Source of the DNA: Chitinophagales bacterium
GTDB taxonomy: Bacteria > Bacteroidota > Bacteroidia > Chitinophagales > Chitinophagaceae
DNA length: 64,000 nucleotides
NCBI GenBank assembly: GCA_015654695.1
Contig: JAATGJ010000033.1
Span: forward strand, 1-64,000
Direction: 5' to 3'
Numbering within the stretch: position 1 is the stretch's first letter; every line of letters starts with the position of its first letter. The notes under the pieces are model-generated. The model did no database searches, was not told the DNA's origin, and saw nothing but the letters and a program-made list of their open reading frames with translations. This document shows positions 1 through 8,618 of this stretch, piece after piece. The translations under genes and the position numbers were made by a program.

Positions 1-1982
1 ATAAAATCGTAAATATCTTTAAAATGTCTTTTCTGAATTTCTTTTCTAAGATTTTCAGATATAGACTTGTCCTCGACTGACTTGTTAAGGTCTTTATATT
101 TTTCCGCTTTTTCCAAGAGCATATTTACATCTGATTCGTTCCAAAACTTCCCAACTCTCATCAATGACAAAAGTTTATTTATAGCTTTTGCTGATAACGA
201 TGCATACTGACTTTTAAATTCGGGAACTTTTGAAATGTGCTTAATGACCGCTTCAGGAAGATTGAAATATTTTTTATTGCTTAATGCGTTTACGATTTCT
301 TTTTCCTCGGGTAAGGAGTAGACAATATGCCAGAGATGATGAAATAAATCTTTGTTGCTTAAATATTGTTCGCCTTGCTCAACAAAATCATGCTTCTTGA
401 AAATCCTTCTAAACAATGCTTTGGTTTCGTTTCCCATGAAAGGTTTATCATCAGGATAATTTAGTTTGTAAGCAAATGTTTTTTCTCCATTTTCTGTTTT
501 TTCTTTTTTGAAACCGAGCAATTTTAAAATCTGGTCATGGCTTATTTCAACACTATCATCGAAAAGCTCAAAAAGATTTTCTTTATTTTCTATCGTTAGG
601 TATTCTCGGCTTACATCAACATTTATTTTCAGTTTGTTGTTTTCGAGTATTTCTTTTTGAATTATTTTAAGATTATGAATTGTTTGCCATATCCTAAACT
701 CCTGAAAGCATGGCGAACTTTTTGAAGTTACTTTTACGCCAACCTTCTTTTCTTCTTTATCTTTTGTTTTATAGGATTTTGATTCATATTGACAATTGGC
801 CAGCAGCCCTTTTTGTGATTTTAGCCCTCTTTGATAATAAATAATATCATTAAAGAGAATATGAAATAAGTCTTTTGATTTTAGCTCCTTATTTTTCTCT
901 TTATTGTGGGTGTAAAATGTATCGGCTATTTCTCCAATCTTTGGTTTATCGTTAAATTCTCTTTGGTATGAAACTGCTTGAGTATCCCATATTTTTTTGA
1001 ATTCGCACTGATAGAATTTTCGGTCAACAATTCTTTGTTTAATCGGGTAGTTTCTATCTGATCGTATGTTTTTAAGATAGTATTCGGAAATAAATAAGTC
1101 CTCCTTGGCAATATCTTTCTCCAGAGCTACTTTTCTACTTGCCCAAGCAGCAGGGTCAATATCATAGATGTTGTAGGTAACTGTTCCATCTTTGGTTATT
1201 TTTTTGGTAACTCTAAATTCAATTGATTTATTTAGCCAGTCAGGGGGATTTATTCTTTTCTTTATTGCTTTAAATATAAGCTCAGGTGTTTTGCAAGTAA
1301 TTTCAAAAAAAGTAAAATCTTTATCTTTTCCTTCCCCTTTGTTCAATGTTTCAATATGAGTTATCTTCAATATTTCAACCCATTCTTCCTGTTTTTTTTG
1401 CTCTTTCTCGTCAACTTCAATCTTATTATCCTTCCTGCTGCTTTTAAATCCCCTGCGTTGATTGTAATGATAGAGTATTCTTGCAAATTCAGGCAGGCTC
1501 ACTTGTGCATGGATGGCTTTTGATTTTAAAAAGTAGATCAGCCAATCTTCTGAAATTTCATAATCTTCACCATTAGTGGTTTTTTTACCACTAATCCCAA
1601 AAAAAGCGGCAGCCTCTTTTTTCAGCGTTTCAGAAAATGGAAGCAGTAAGTTGATATTATGGTTCTCTATTTTTAAAAAATCAGTAGGAAACTCATTAGG
1701 AATCCATCCAAGTATTTTTAATGCTTCAATCAAACGGGTTCTTCTAAGTTTGTAACGCTGATTCAATCTCCTTGCTCCCCTGGCTTGGGTTCTTCCAGCC
1801 GCTTTCGATTCGGGGATTCCTGTTTCAAATTTATTCATTGCATCAGCATCCATTGGAATAATGCGGCTGCCTGCTTGTAAAATTTTACCATCAAGTGTTT
1901 CAGGGTTCTCATATACGTTTGTTTGAATAAATGCCCAGCCGATAGAGTTTGTACCAATGTCAAGCCCAAGTACTTTTTTCAT
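1..1982 (-). CDS. cas9: Cas9 endonuclease, N-terminal 660 residues (runs off window)
   Basis: RNA-guided DNA endonuclease of a type II CRISPR-Cas system. The frame is open from the ATG at 1982 to the window edge, 660 codons with no stop. Residues 4-15 read GLDIGTNSIGWA, the RuvC-I motif with its catalytic Asp. An Arg-rich bridge helix follows (QARGARRLNQRYKLRRTR, about residues 64-81), then a long helical REC region with YHYNQRRGFKSSRKDN near residue 165. YASLSAKAINKLLSLM near residue 610 matches a block known near the end of REC in large Bacteroidota Cas9s. RuvC-II, HNH, RuvC-III and the PAM-interacting domain must lie beyond coordinate 1; family members are usually about 1,400-1,500 residues. 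A tracrRNA sits just upstream on the same strand, which supports type II and suggests II-C. No cas1, cas2 or repeat array is visible. No Shine-Dalgarno precedes the ATG, as usual in this phylum. Confidence 0.96.
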   Translation of the reverse strand, partial: MKKVLGLDIGTNSIGWAFIQTNVYENPETLDGKILQAGSRIIPMDADAMNKFETGIPESKAAGRTQARGARRLNQRYKLRRTRLIEALKILGWIPNEFPTDFLKIENHNINLLLPFSETLKKEAAAFFGISGKKTTNGEDYEISEDWLIYFLKSKAIHAQVSLPEFARILYHYNQRRGFKSSRKDNKIEVDEKEQKKQEEWVEILKITHIETLNKGEGKDKDFTFFEITCKTPELIFKAIKKRINPPDWLNKSIEFRVTKKITKDGTVTYNIYDIDPAAWASRKVALEKDIAKEDLFISEYYLKNIRSDRNYPIKQRIVDRKFYQCEFKKIWDTQAVSYQREFNDKPKIGEIADTFYTHNKEKNKELKSKDLFHILFNDIIYYQRGLKSQKGLLANCQYESKSYKTKDKEEKKVGVKVTSKSSPCFQEFRIWQTIHNLKIIQKEILENNKLKINVDVSREYLTIENKENLFELFDDSVEISHDQILKLLGFKKEKTENGEKTFAYKLNYPDDKPFMGNETKALFRRIFKKHDFVEQGEQYLSNKDLFHHLWHIVYSLPEEKEIVNALSNKKYFNLPEAVIKHISKVPEFKSQYASLSAKAINKLLSLMRVGKFWNESDVNMLLEKAEKYKDLNKSVEDKSISENLRKEIQKRHFKDIYDF

Positions 1983-2007
1983 ATTGCAATTGTTTTGGAG
2001 TTAGGGG

Positions 2008-2098
2008 AAATAAAAATGCCCCGAAGTACGTCGAGGCTCGTGTAAATCATTACGGAATGATCCTTATTGTGATTTGCTAATGCTAATATAGGTAACAT
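2008..2098 (-). ncRNA. tracrRNA of the type II CRISPR system
   Basis: Trans-activating CRISPR RNA that pairs with crRNA repeats and is bound by Cas9. Reading the minus strand from about 2098, an anti-repeat segment AGCAAATCACAATAAGGATC is followed by a nexus hairpin (ATCATT-CCGT-AATGAT, plus positions 2046-2061). A terminator hairpin comes next (GCCTCGA-CGTACT-TCGGGGC, plus 2018-2037), then a T-rich tail (2008-2016). The order anti-repeat, AAGGATNATTCCG block, terminator is the layout I know from Bacteroidota II-C tracrRNAs. It predicts array repeats starting near (G/A)TTGTGATTTGCT. The 3' end lies about 28 nt before the cas9 ATG on the same strand. The 5' end is uncertain because no perfect TAnnTTTG box was found. 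Confidence 0.88.
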
Positions 2099-2144
2099 TT
2101 TTTATTTTTTGATGTCTATACAATATTGTTTGATAGAAATATTT

Positions 2145-2164
2145 AAAGCGGCGCAAGTCGCTTT
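2145..2164. terminator. Hairpin between the histidine kinase 3' end and tracrRNA
   Basis: AAAGCG and CGCTTT form a 6-bp stem with an 8-nt loop. T-rich sequence flanks both sides (CTTTTTG on plus, TTTAAATATTT on minus). It could end minus-strand transcription from the kinase gene before the tracrRNA, or act in both directions. The stem is short, so this is tentative. Confidence 0.4.
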
Positions 2165-2379
2165 TTGTATACCGTTTAAAAAATGCTTAAATTCTTTGTG
2201 AAAAAAATCACTGCTACTAATCAGAGAGAATAACCTATTCAGTTTTCGTGGGAGGGAAGAGTTTACTTCAATGGCCGCTACTTACAATAAATATAGGAGT
2301 CAAGGTACAGATTTTAGAAACACAAAACTTTAATTCAAAGGGTTTCCTATACGTAAAATTGCCGGGTATATACCCAACT

Positions 2380-3945
2380 TCAAAGAAGCTGTCTTTCCAT
2401 CGCAGGAATTATAATGCAAAACGTAGTCCCTTCATTGTACCGGCTGTTCACACTAATATCACCATTTAGCAGGTTAAGGTATCGTTTAATGATAGGCAGC
2501 CCGAGGCCGGTACCCTGGATATTGCTTACATTTTTTCCGCGAAAAAACGTATCAAATAAATGGGGCAGGTCATCTTCCGGTATGCCGATGCCTTCATCCT
2601 TTACGGTAACCGATAGTGTACGGTTTTTATTGGAAACATTTATCCAGATATGCTTATCCTCCCCGGAGAATTTTGTAGCATTGGACAAAAGGTTAAGCAG
2701 GATATTTTTCAGCATCCGTTTATCGGTAATAAAATCCTCATCGCCTTCATACTCCAGTTTCATATCCTGTCCCTGCTTCAGCATTTCCTTTATTTCATCA
2801 ATAATATCCGCTAGAAATTCTTTTACAGAAAAAGAAGTAACCGTAATGCTGACCTTTCCTTCTTCCAGTTTGCCCAGCGAAAGAAAATCTTCCAGCAGAT
2901 CATTCAGGTGATTCACGGAATCTTTAATGCGGCGTATATGTCTTTCTCTTTTTTCATTTTCTTCCGTGTTGGGATATTTGGAAACCAGGGAAGCGGAAGA
3001 AAGGATAGTGCTGAGGGGAGTACGGAATTCATGTGAAGCCATAGATACAAACCTGCTTTTGATCTCGTTTAACTCTCTTTCTTTATCAAGCGCTTCACTT
3101 AATTCTTTTTGTGATTGTTCCAGTTTCATCAAAGCCTCCCGGAGTATGACTGTTCTTTCTTCTACTTTAGCTTCCAGACCGGTATTTAATTTGCGTATAT
3201 CATTGGTCACTTTTTCCAGCTCTTTTTTCTGCTGCAGCATATTATTCTCAATCTCTTTCCGGAGTGTGATGTCAACAATGAATGCGATCACATAGGTTTC
3301 ATTATTCTGTTTATAGAAACTAAGGCTTACTTCTACGGTAAAGTTTTCTCCATTTTTCCGGACACCTTTCAGGTCTCTGCCGGAGCCCATCACCCTGTTT
3401 TGCGGCGCTTTGTGAAAACCTTCACGCAATTTGGGATGATGTCCGCGGAATTGTTGCGGTATCAGTATCTCTACCGGCTTACCGGTTAGTTCATCTTTAC
3501 TATAGCCGAATGTTTGTTCTGCAGCCGGGTTCGCTAATATGATTATCCCTTTATGATTGGTAAGTATTATCCCTTCTGTAGCATTTTCATACAGCGAGGT
3601 CATGTGGGTTTTATCTGAGCGGATATTTCCGTACAATGTTTTTACATACAGTACCATAATGGCGCTGAACAGGATCAAAAGGAACTGGAAAAGGGTCTGG
3701 GTGATGGAATTGGCAGTAGGAGTCTTTTGCTCAAATAAAAAGTACAGGATAACCGTACTGATAATGCTGACCGTTGCCGCCAGGATAGTAGCGCGTATGC
3801 CTTCTATAAAAATCGTAAGAAAAATGGCCAATAAAAAACCTCCCCCGATAATGGTGAGACCCGGAAAAGAATAGCTAAAGCCGATGGTCAATAAAAAAAT
3901 AATAATGACAATGGCTTTTACTTTGTTACTGTTAAGTTTGAACAT
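2380..3945 (-). CDS. PAS-domain membrane histidine kinase
   Basis: Sensor kinase of 521 residues. Several membrane segments occupy about residues 8-105. A PAS domain follows (about 120-235, with NHKGIIILANPAAEQTFGYS and a C-terminal FIVDITLRKEIE linker), then a coiled coil (235-290), a HisKA dimerisation domain with phospho-acceptor His in SMASHEFRTPLST (about 299), and a HATPase_c domain with N-box (NILLNLLSNATKFSG), G1 (DEGIGIP) and G2 (GTGLGLPI). The PAS fold suggests sensing of a small ligand or redox state. No response regulator gene is adjacent, so the partner is unknown. The nearest upstream gene is the Ric-type repair protein on the same strand, 60 bases away, and the two may be co-transcribed. 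Confidence 0.93.
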   Translation of the reverse strand: MFKLNSNKVKAIVIIIFLLTIGFSYSFPGLTIIGGGFLLAIFLTIFIEGIRATILAATVSIISTVILYFLFEQKTPTANSITQTLFQFLLILFSAIMVLYVKTLYGNIRSDKTHMTSLYENATEGIILTNHKGIIILANPAAEQTFGYSKDELTGKPVEILIPQQFRGHHPKLREGFHKAPQNRVMGSGRDLKGVRKNGENFTVEVSLSFYKQNNETYVIAFIVDITLRKEIENNMLQQKKELEKVTNDIRKLNTGLEAKVEERTVILREALMKLEQSQKELSEALDKERELNEIKSRFVSMASHEFRTPLSTILSSASLVSKYPNTEENEKRERHIRRIKDSVNHLNDLLEDFLSLGKLEEGKVSITVTSFSVKEFLADIIDEIKEMLKQGQDMKLEYEGDEDFITDKRMLKNILLNLLSNATKFSGEDKHIWINVSNKNRTLSVTVKDEGIGIPEDDLPHLFDTFFRGKNVSNIQGTGLGLPIIKRYLNLLNGDISVNSRYNEGTTFCIIIPAMERQLL

Positions 3946-4006
3946 GCAGTTGCTAAGTTATGCCTGATTCCGGAATGCCGCTTCAAATAGTGATAAGGAA
4001 TTGTAT

Positions 4007-4759
4007 TTATACACTGGCGAGCAATTCTTTTTCCATAGCGATGGCCCTGGGAAATAAAATATTACTTTCAAGATGGGTATGTTGTACCAGGTCATTGTCC
4101 AATTCCTGTAATTTGGAAAAACAGACCCTGTGGGTGATACAGGCATTGTCAGGAGGCGTATAATTATTAGTTAGTTCGCGGCTGGTGCGCAGATAATTTC
4201 TGATATACTCATGTTCCCTGTCCATCATCTCCTCAACGGGTTTTCTTAATGTACGTACCAGTAAGGCGGCATAAGGTTCACGGTGGTGATGCGCATGAGC
4301 TATCTGCCTGATATAAGGAAAGATGACATCTTCTTCATGCCGCAGATGGGGTAGCATGATTTTTTTCAGGTCGGCAAAAGAATTCGCCAGGTCTGGCAGC
4401 CAGGGATACTTTTTTTTATGACTGTCAGTAAACCGTTGCAGCAGGTCGCCGGCCTCCGGAAGATTTTTTATAAGGTATTCATGGTGGATATTACGGATAT
4501 AATCCACCAGGAAATCAATATCCCAGTTGCCGAAATCAATAGCATTGGTGATATGAAGGTTCCGGATGGAATTGTTCAATTCCTTTTTGATGATATCTTT
4601 ATTTACGCCGTGTATTTCGCAGGCTGTTTGCAGTGGTATCCTGCCACCGCAACAGAATTCAATACCATATTTTCTGAAAACAGCGGAAGTGCGGTAGTCC
4701 CGGGCAACGATTTCTGTTACGAAGCTTTCATCAGTGATCTCTATAGCAGGGATAAACAT
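4007..4759 (-). CDS. ric: Iron-sulfur cluster repair di-iron protein (Ric/ScdA/YtfE family)
   Basis: Hemerythrin-like di-iron protein of about 250 residues that repairs Fe-S clusters after nitric oxide or oxidative damage. The N-terminal DUF542 domain carries RTSAVFRKYGIEFCCGG with the paired cysteines typical of ScdA/YtfE. The rest is a four-helix hemerythrin domain with candidate iron ligands in IHHEYLIKNLP, LRHEEDVIFPYI, DREHEYIRNYL and HTHLESNILFP. The start at 4759 (MFIPAIEITDES) is preferred to a Met nine codons upstream because the conserved domain begins directly after it. A TTGATCAA palindrome lies upstream at 4804-4811, but I cannot show that it is an Fnr/Crp-family operator. The downstream PAS kinase on the same strand may be linked in stress sensing. 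Confidence 0.92.
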   Translation of the reverse strand: MFIPAIEITDESFVTEIVARDYRTSAVFRKYGIEFCCGGRIPLQTACEIHGVNKDIIKKELNNSIRNLHITNAIDFGNWDIDFLVDYIRNIHHEYLIKNLPEAGDLLQRFTDSHKKKYPWLPDLANSFADLKKIMLPHLRHEEDVIFPYIRQIAHAHHHREPYAALLVRTLRKPVEEMMDREHEYIRNYLRTSRELTNNYTPPDNACITHRVCFSKLQELDNDLVQHTHLESNILFPRAIAMEKELLASV

Positions 4760-4876
4760 AATTGCGGGCAATGTAAAAAAAGGCAATAGTTTCTTATATG
4801 ACTTTGATCAACTATTTATATGATTAAAGTTATGGAGGCTTTTCACCTTATTGTTCCTGCTGAAAACAATATGCTG

Positions 4877-4909
4877 TTGCTAAAGTATGCATGACTAACA
4901 GTAAATTTG
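4877..4909 (+). promoter_or_regulatory. Bacteroidota-type promoter for the GNAT gene
   Basis: TTG at 4877-4879 and a perfect TAnnTTTG box (TAAATTTG, 4902-4909) are separated by 22 bases. This fits the -33/-7 pattern of the primary sigma factor of Bacteroidota. The start codon lies 27 bases after the box. Confidence 0.6.
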
Positions 4910-4935
4910 AACGGTAATCAATCACCATTCAGATT

Positions 4936-5514
4936 ATGCTGACCAGGTTAGCCAATGAAAAGGATGCAGCGGGAATACTCGCCATCTATATTCCCTATAT
5001 TACCGGTACATCTTTTACTTTTGAAACAGAGGTTCCGCCGGAGCAGGCTTTTGCCGAAAGGATCAGCTCTTATTTAAACAACTGGCCCTGGCTGGTATGT
5101 GAAGTGGATGGTAAGATAGCGGGGTATGCCTACAGTTCCCGTTACCGGGAAAGGACAGGCTATCAATGGTGCATTGAGTGTTCAGTATATGTCCAGGATG
5201 ACTTTCAGCGTATGGGTATTGCAAAAGGTTTATATACCACCTTGTTTGAACTACTAAAAAAGCAGGGTTATAGAAATGTATATGCAGTTATTAACCTGCC
5301 GAATGACAGAAGTGTACAATTGCATGAAAGCCTCGGCTTCAAATGGTTTGCAACGTATGAAAATGTGGGCTATAAACTGGGTAAATGGAAAAATGTAGGA
5401 TGGTGGCAACTAACAATCAATGAATATGGAGATGAACCAGCACCACCTGCCAGGTTCGATGAACTGGATAAGAAGGTGATTGAGAATATTCTTCAACAGG
5501 CTAACATTAGATAA
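4936..5514 (+). CDS. GNAT N-acetyltransferase, phosphinothricin acetyltransferase-like
   Basis: Acetyl-CoA-dependent N-acetyltransferase of 192 residues. It begins with the usual LTRLANEKDAAGILAIYIPYI opening block (shown here in part), followed by TGTSFTFETEVPP, characteristic of the Pat/Bar/YncA subfamily. The acetyl-CoA pyrophosphate loop is VQDDFQRMGIAKGLY (about residues 91-105). GYRNVYAVINLPNDRSVQLH and ESLGFKWFATYENVGYK give motif B and the family signature. Natural substrates of such enzymes include methionine sulfoximine or sulfone and toxic amino-acid analogues; the substrate here cannot be told. The gene stands alone, divergent from the Ric gene, with its own promoter at 4877-4909. 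Confidence 0.9.
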   Translation: MLTRLANEKDAAGILAIYIPYITGTSFTFETEVPPEQAFAERISSYLNNWPWLVCEVDGKIAGYAYSSRYRERTGYQWCIECSVYVQDDFQRMGIAKGLYTTLFELLKKQGYRNVYAVINLPNDRSVQLHESLGFKWFATYENVGYKLGKWKNVGWWQLTINEYGDEPAPPARFDELDKKVIENILQQANIR

Positions 5515-5684
5515 ACGGCACCTGGGGTTTAGCACTTATTTCTGCAACTTCGCTGATATAACCTTTTTCGGTAATGCAGTTTTTTAACACATACCACAGC
5601 GGTTCCACCGAATCTGATTAAAAAATATTGATTTATATTGCGCCTGTTTCTGGTAATCTAAACTTCCTGTAACTAAAACTGCTT

Positions 5685-8504
5685 ATGATGAAAAAACTAT
5701 GTCTGTCCTTGAGCTTATTTTTATGCTCATACCTGCTTATCGCCCAGCAAACTTATACTGTTAAAGTAACTGATGCAAAAACAGGAGGCCCTGTATCGGG
5801 TGTATCCGTAAATGTCAAGGGTACAAGAAAAGGTGTCAGTACCAGCGCGGATGGTACCAGCAAAATACAAGCTAATGCGAATGACGTACTGGAGATCACC
5901 AGTATTGGATATGTGAGCCAGTCCATAAAGCTTGGCAGCCAGTCAGAAATTACGATAGCATTGGAACCAGCTACTGTTGATATAGGCGATGTGGTGGTAG
6001 TAGGTAGCCGTGGGGGTGGAAGGGCGAAAACGGAGACCCCTGTTCCTGTAGATGTGATAAAAATAAACCAGGTAGGGATGCCTACTGCCAAAATGGATCT
6101 GACCTCGGTATTAAATATGGCAGCTCCTTCTTTTAACTACAATAAACAAAGCGGATCGGATGGCGCGGACCATATTGACATAGGTACATTAAGAGGTCTT
6201 GGTCCTGACCATACATTGGTTTTGATCAATGGGAAAAGAAGACATTCTACAGCTTTCGTTGGTTTGTTTGGTACCCGTGGTCGTGCTAATTCAGGTGTGG
6301 ATATGAATGGTTTTCCCCAGGCTTCGGTTGACCGCATTGAAATATTACGTGATGGCGCCTCCGCACAATATGGTTCTGATGCTATAGCCGGTGTTATCAA
6401 TATTATTCTGAAAAAAGATATTAATCACTGGTCAATCAATGCAGGCTGGAGTGGTTATTACGATACAAAATTCAATGCTGAAAAATTTAATGCCGGCAAT
6501 CAGTACTATTCGGATAGTAAACTGGATGGGAATACATTCTCTTTTTCTGCTAACAATGGATTGGCTATCGGGAAAAACGGAGGATTTATTAATTTTTCAT
6601 TAGCCTTCTTAACACAGGGCAAAACGTACAGGCAGGCGGATACTACCAGCCCGTTTACCAATAAAAATTCATTGGTGTATTTAAATACCGGACGCAGGGC
6701 TTTTGGAGACGGATCACTTACAACAGCAGGAGCTATGTATAATATGGAAATACCGGTCAGCCCAGCCGGCAAAACTTCTTTCTACTCTTTCGGAGGTTAT
6801 AATTACAAAGCATCTGATGCATTTGCTTATACAAGAAACCTAAGTGCAAGACCAGACAGGTATCCCGTTGATCAAAGCTATACACCTATTATTGTTCCTT
6901 CCATTATGCGTACCGCCACTGATGGTGAAGTGTATTATAACCCCCACATACAAACACATATTACAGACGTTTCTTTAGCCAATGGCATAAGGGGAAGCGC
7001 AGGGAATGGCTGGGACTGGGACCTGAGTAATAACACCGGTTATAATAACTTTCATTATTACGGGGATAAAACGTTCAATGCTTCTATTATTGGTCAGTCA
7101 ACTCCCAATCATTTCGATGATGGCGGGTTCAATTTTTTACAAAACACCACCAACCTTGATTTCAGCAAGTCATTTAAAGATATTGGGGAAGGTTTAAATC
7201 TGGGTATAGGTGCGGAATTCCGTTATGAGAACTACAAGATATACAGCGGGGAAGAACGTTCGTATAAGAATTATGATCCGGCAGTGGGGGATAAACAGGC
7301 ATCAGGCTCACAGGGGTTTCCGGGATTCAGCAATACAGATGCAGTGAAATCTAACCGTACCAATGTAGGTGTTTATGCAGATGCTGAATTAAATGTTACC
7401 AAAAAATGGTTAGTGGATGCGGCAGTACGTTTTGAAAATTATTCTGATTTTGGTTCAGTGTTTACCGGCAAATTAGCTACCCGCTATAAAGTAGCCAGTA
7501 ATTTCAATATCAGGGGTTCAGTAAGTACAGGTTTCAGGGCGCCATCACTGGCTCAAATACATTTCAGCAATACACTTACTTCTTTCAGTGGTGGTCAATT
7601 GGTACAATCTCTTGTTGCACCCAATACCAGTACCGTTGCAAGAGCAGCCGGCATCCCTGATTTAAAAGAAGAAAAATCAGTTAACGCCAGCCTTGGTTTT
7701 TCATGGAAACCGGTAGCTGGTTTTACGTTTACTGTTGATGGTTATATAGTAAAAGTAAAAGACAGGGTGGTGCTTTCGGGTTTATTCAGTAAAGAAGATC
7801 CTACATTGGATCCATCGTTTACATCGCAATTTCCTTCAGATGTTTCTACAGCCCAGTTTTTTGCCAATGCTGTGAACACTACTAACGTGGGGCTGGATAT
7901 TGTCGCTGATTATACAAAACGTTTTGGCAGGAATACGCTGAAAGTGTTATTGGCAGGCAACCTGCAGAATGTAACGATAGATGATATTAATGTACCTGTA
8001 AAATTAAATGACACGAAACTTCACCAAAAAACATTCTATAGCGACAGGGAGGAAGCATTTTTAAAAGCCTCAGCGCCTAAAAATAAATTTTCTCTTGGCC
8101 TGGATTATACAATGGTCAAGCTTGGTTTTGGCGCCCATTTTACTTCTTATGGTAAAATTGTTTTATTAGGTTTTGGTGACGGGTCTTCACCAAGTGGAGA
8201 TAACCCCAACTATTCAGGTATTAACCCGCAGGTGCCTAGTGATGCAAACCCAAGTGTATATGTACCGGAAATATTTAATTACAATGGCAAGGTTACCACG
8301 GATATTTATGTATCGTATAAGTTCTCCAAAAAAGTCAGCTTATTCGTAGGCGCAGACAATGTATTCAATGTGCATCCTGATCTTGGTGTAAGTCCTTTGG
8401 CTAAAGGATATGCACAGGATAATGAATCAGGCGGGGCCTGGGATTCTGTGCAGATGGGTTTTAACGGCAGGAGATTATTTGCAAAACTGGCTTTTGATTT
8501 TTGA
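5685..8504 (+). CDS. TonB-dependent outer-membrane receptor with N-terminal carboxypeptidase-regulatory-like domain
   Basis: Outer-membrane beta-barrel importer of 939 residues. A signal peptide ends at LLIAQQ (about residue 21). A CarboxypepD_reg-like beta domain occupies about 24-95 (VTDAKTGGPVSGVSVNVKGT), followed by a plug domain (about 115-245) with LVLINGKRRHS, VDRIEILRDGASAQYGSDAI and GVINIILKK. The remainder is the barrel, ending in an aromatic residue (KLAFDF) as expected for BamA recognition. It resembles iron-complex or vitamin receptors of Bacteroidota rather than a SusC, and no SusD gene follows. The substrate is unknown. Downstream is a secreted SAM hydrolase-like protein, separated by an inverted repeat, so a joint role is unproven. 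Confidence 0.94.
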   Translation: MMKKLCLSLSLFLCSYLLIAQQTYTVKVTDAKTGGPVSGVSVNVKGTRKGVSTSADGTSKIQANANDVLEITSIGYVSQSIKLGSQSEITIALEPATVDIGDVVVVGSRGGGRAKTETPVPVDVIKINQVGMPTAKMDLTSVLNMAAPSFNYNKQSGSDGADHIDIGTLRGLGPDHTLVLINGKRRHSTAFVGLFGTRGRANSGVDMNGFPQASVDRIEILRDGASAQYGSDAIAGVINIILKKDINHWSINAGWSGYYDTKFNAEKFNAGNQYYSDSKLDGNTFSFSANNGLAIGKNGGFINFSLAFLTQGKTYRQADTTSPFTNKNSLVYLNTGRRAFGDGSLTTAGAMYNMEIPVSPAGKTSFYSFGGYNYKASDAFAYTRNLSARPDRYPVDQSYTPIIVPSIMRTATDGEVYYNPHIQTHITDVSLANGIRGSAGNGWDWDLSNNTGYNNFHYYGDKTFNASIIGQSTPNHFDDGGFNFLQNTTNLDFSKSFKDIGEGLNLGIGAEFRYENYKIYSGEERSYKNYDPAVGDKQASGSQGFPGFSNTDAVKSNRTNVGVYADAELNVTKKWLVDAAVRFENYSDFGSVFTGKLATRYKVASNFNIRGSVSTGFRAPSLAQIHFSNTLTSFSGGQLVQSLVAPNTSTVARAAGIPDLKEEKSVNASLGFSWKPVAGFTFTVDGYIVKVKDRVVLSGLFSKEDPTLDPSFTSQFPSDVSTAQFFANAVNTTNVGLDIVADYTKRFGRNTLKVLLAGNLQNVTIDDINVPVKLNDTKLHQKTFYSDREEAFLKASAPKNKFSLGLDYTMVKLGFGAHFTSYGKIVLLGFGDGSSPSGDNPNYSGINPQVPSDANPSVYVPEIFNYNGKVTTDIYVSYKFSKKVSLFVGADNVFNVHPDLGVSPLAKGYAQDNESGGAWDSVQMGFNGRRLFAKLAFDF

Positions 8505-8524
8505 TTGCCTGTAATAAAAGCGAT

Positions 8525-8597
8525 TAGCCGGGAAGGCGGTAAGACGGGAAAATAATTTTAATCGGAAAAACTTGCCGTCTTCACGTCTTACCGGCTA
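8525..8597. repeat. Imperfect inverted repeat, probably a dispersed intergenic element
   Basis: Outer arms TAGCCGG (8525-8531) and CCGGCTA (8591-8597) are perfect. Inside, GGTAAGACG (8538-8546) pairs with CGTCTTACC (8584-8592), and AAGACGG (8541-8547) can instead pair with CCGTCTT (8575-8581). Short GTCTTAC/GTCTTC words of this kind recur between genes in Chitinophagaceae. It may also serve as a terminator for the receptor gene. Confidence 0.55.
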
Positions 8598-8618
8598 TTT
8601 TAATTAATACTTTACGGC

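Noticed and set aside
2248-2469. Plus-strand open frame across the kinase 3' end
   Set aside because: It overlaps the kinase gene on the opposite strand and has no recognisable protein character.
4804-4811. TTGATCAA as a definite Fnr/Crp operator of the Ric gene
   Set aside because: The half-sites overlap instead of having the usual spacer, so it may be chance.
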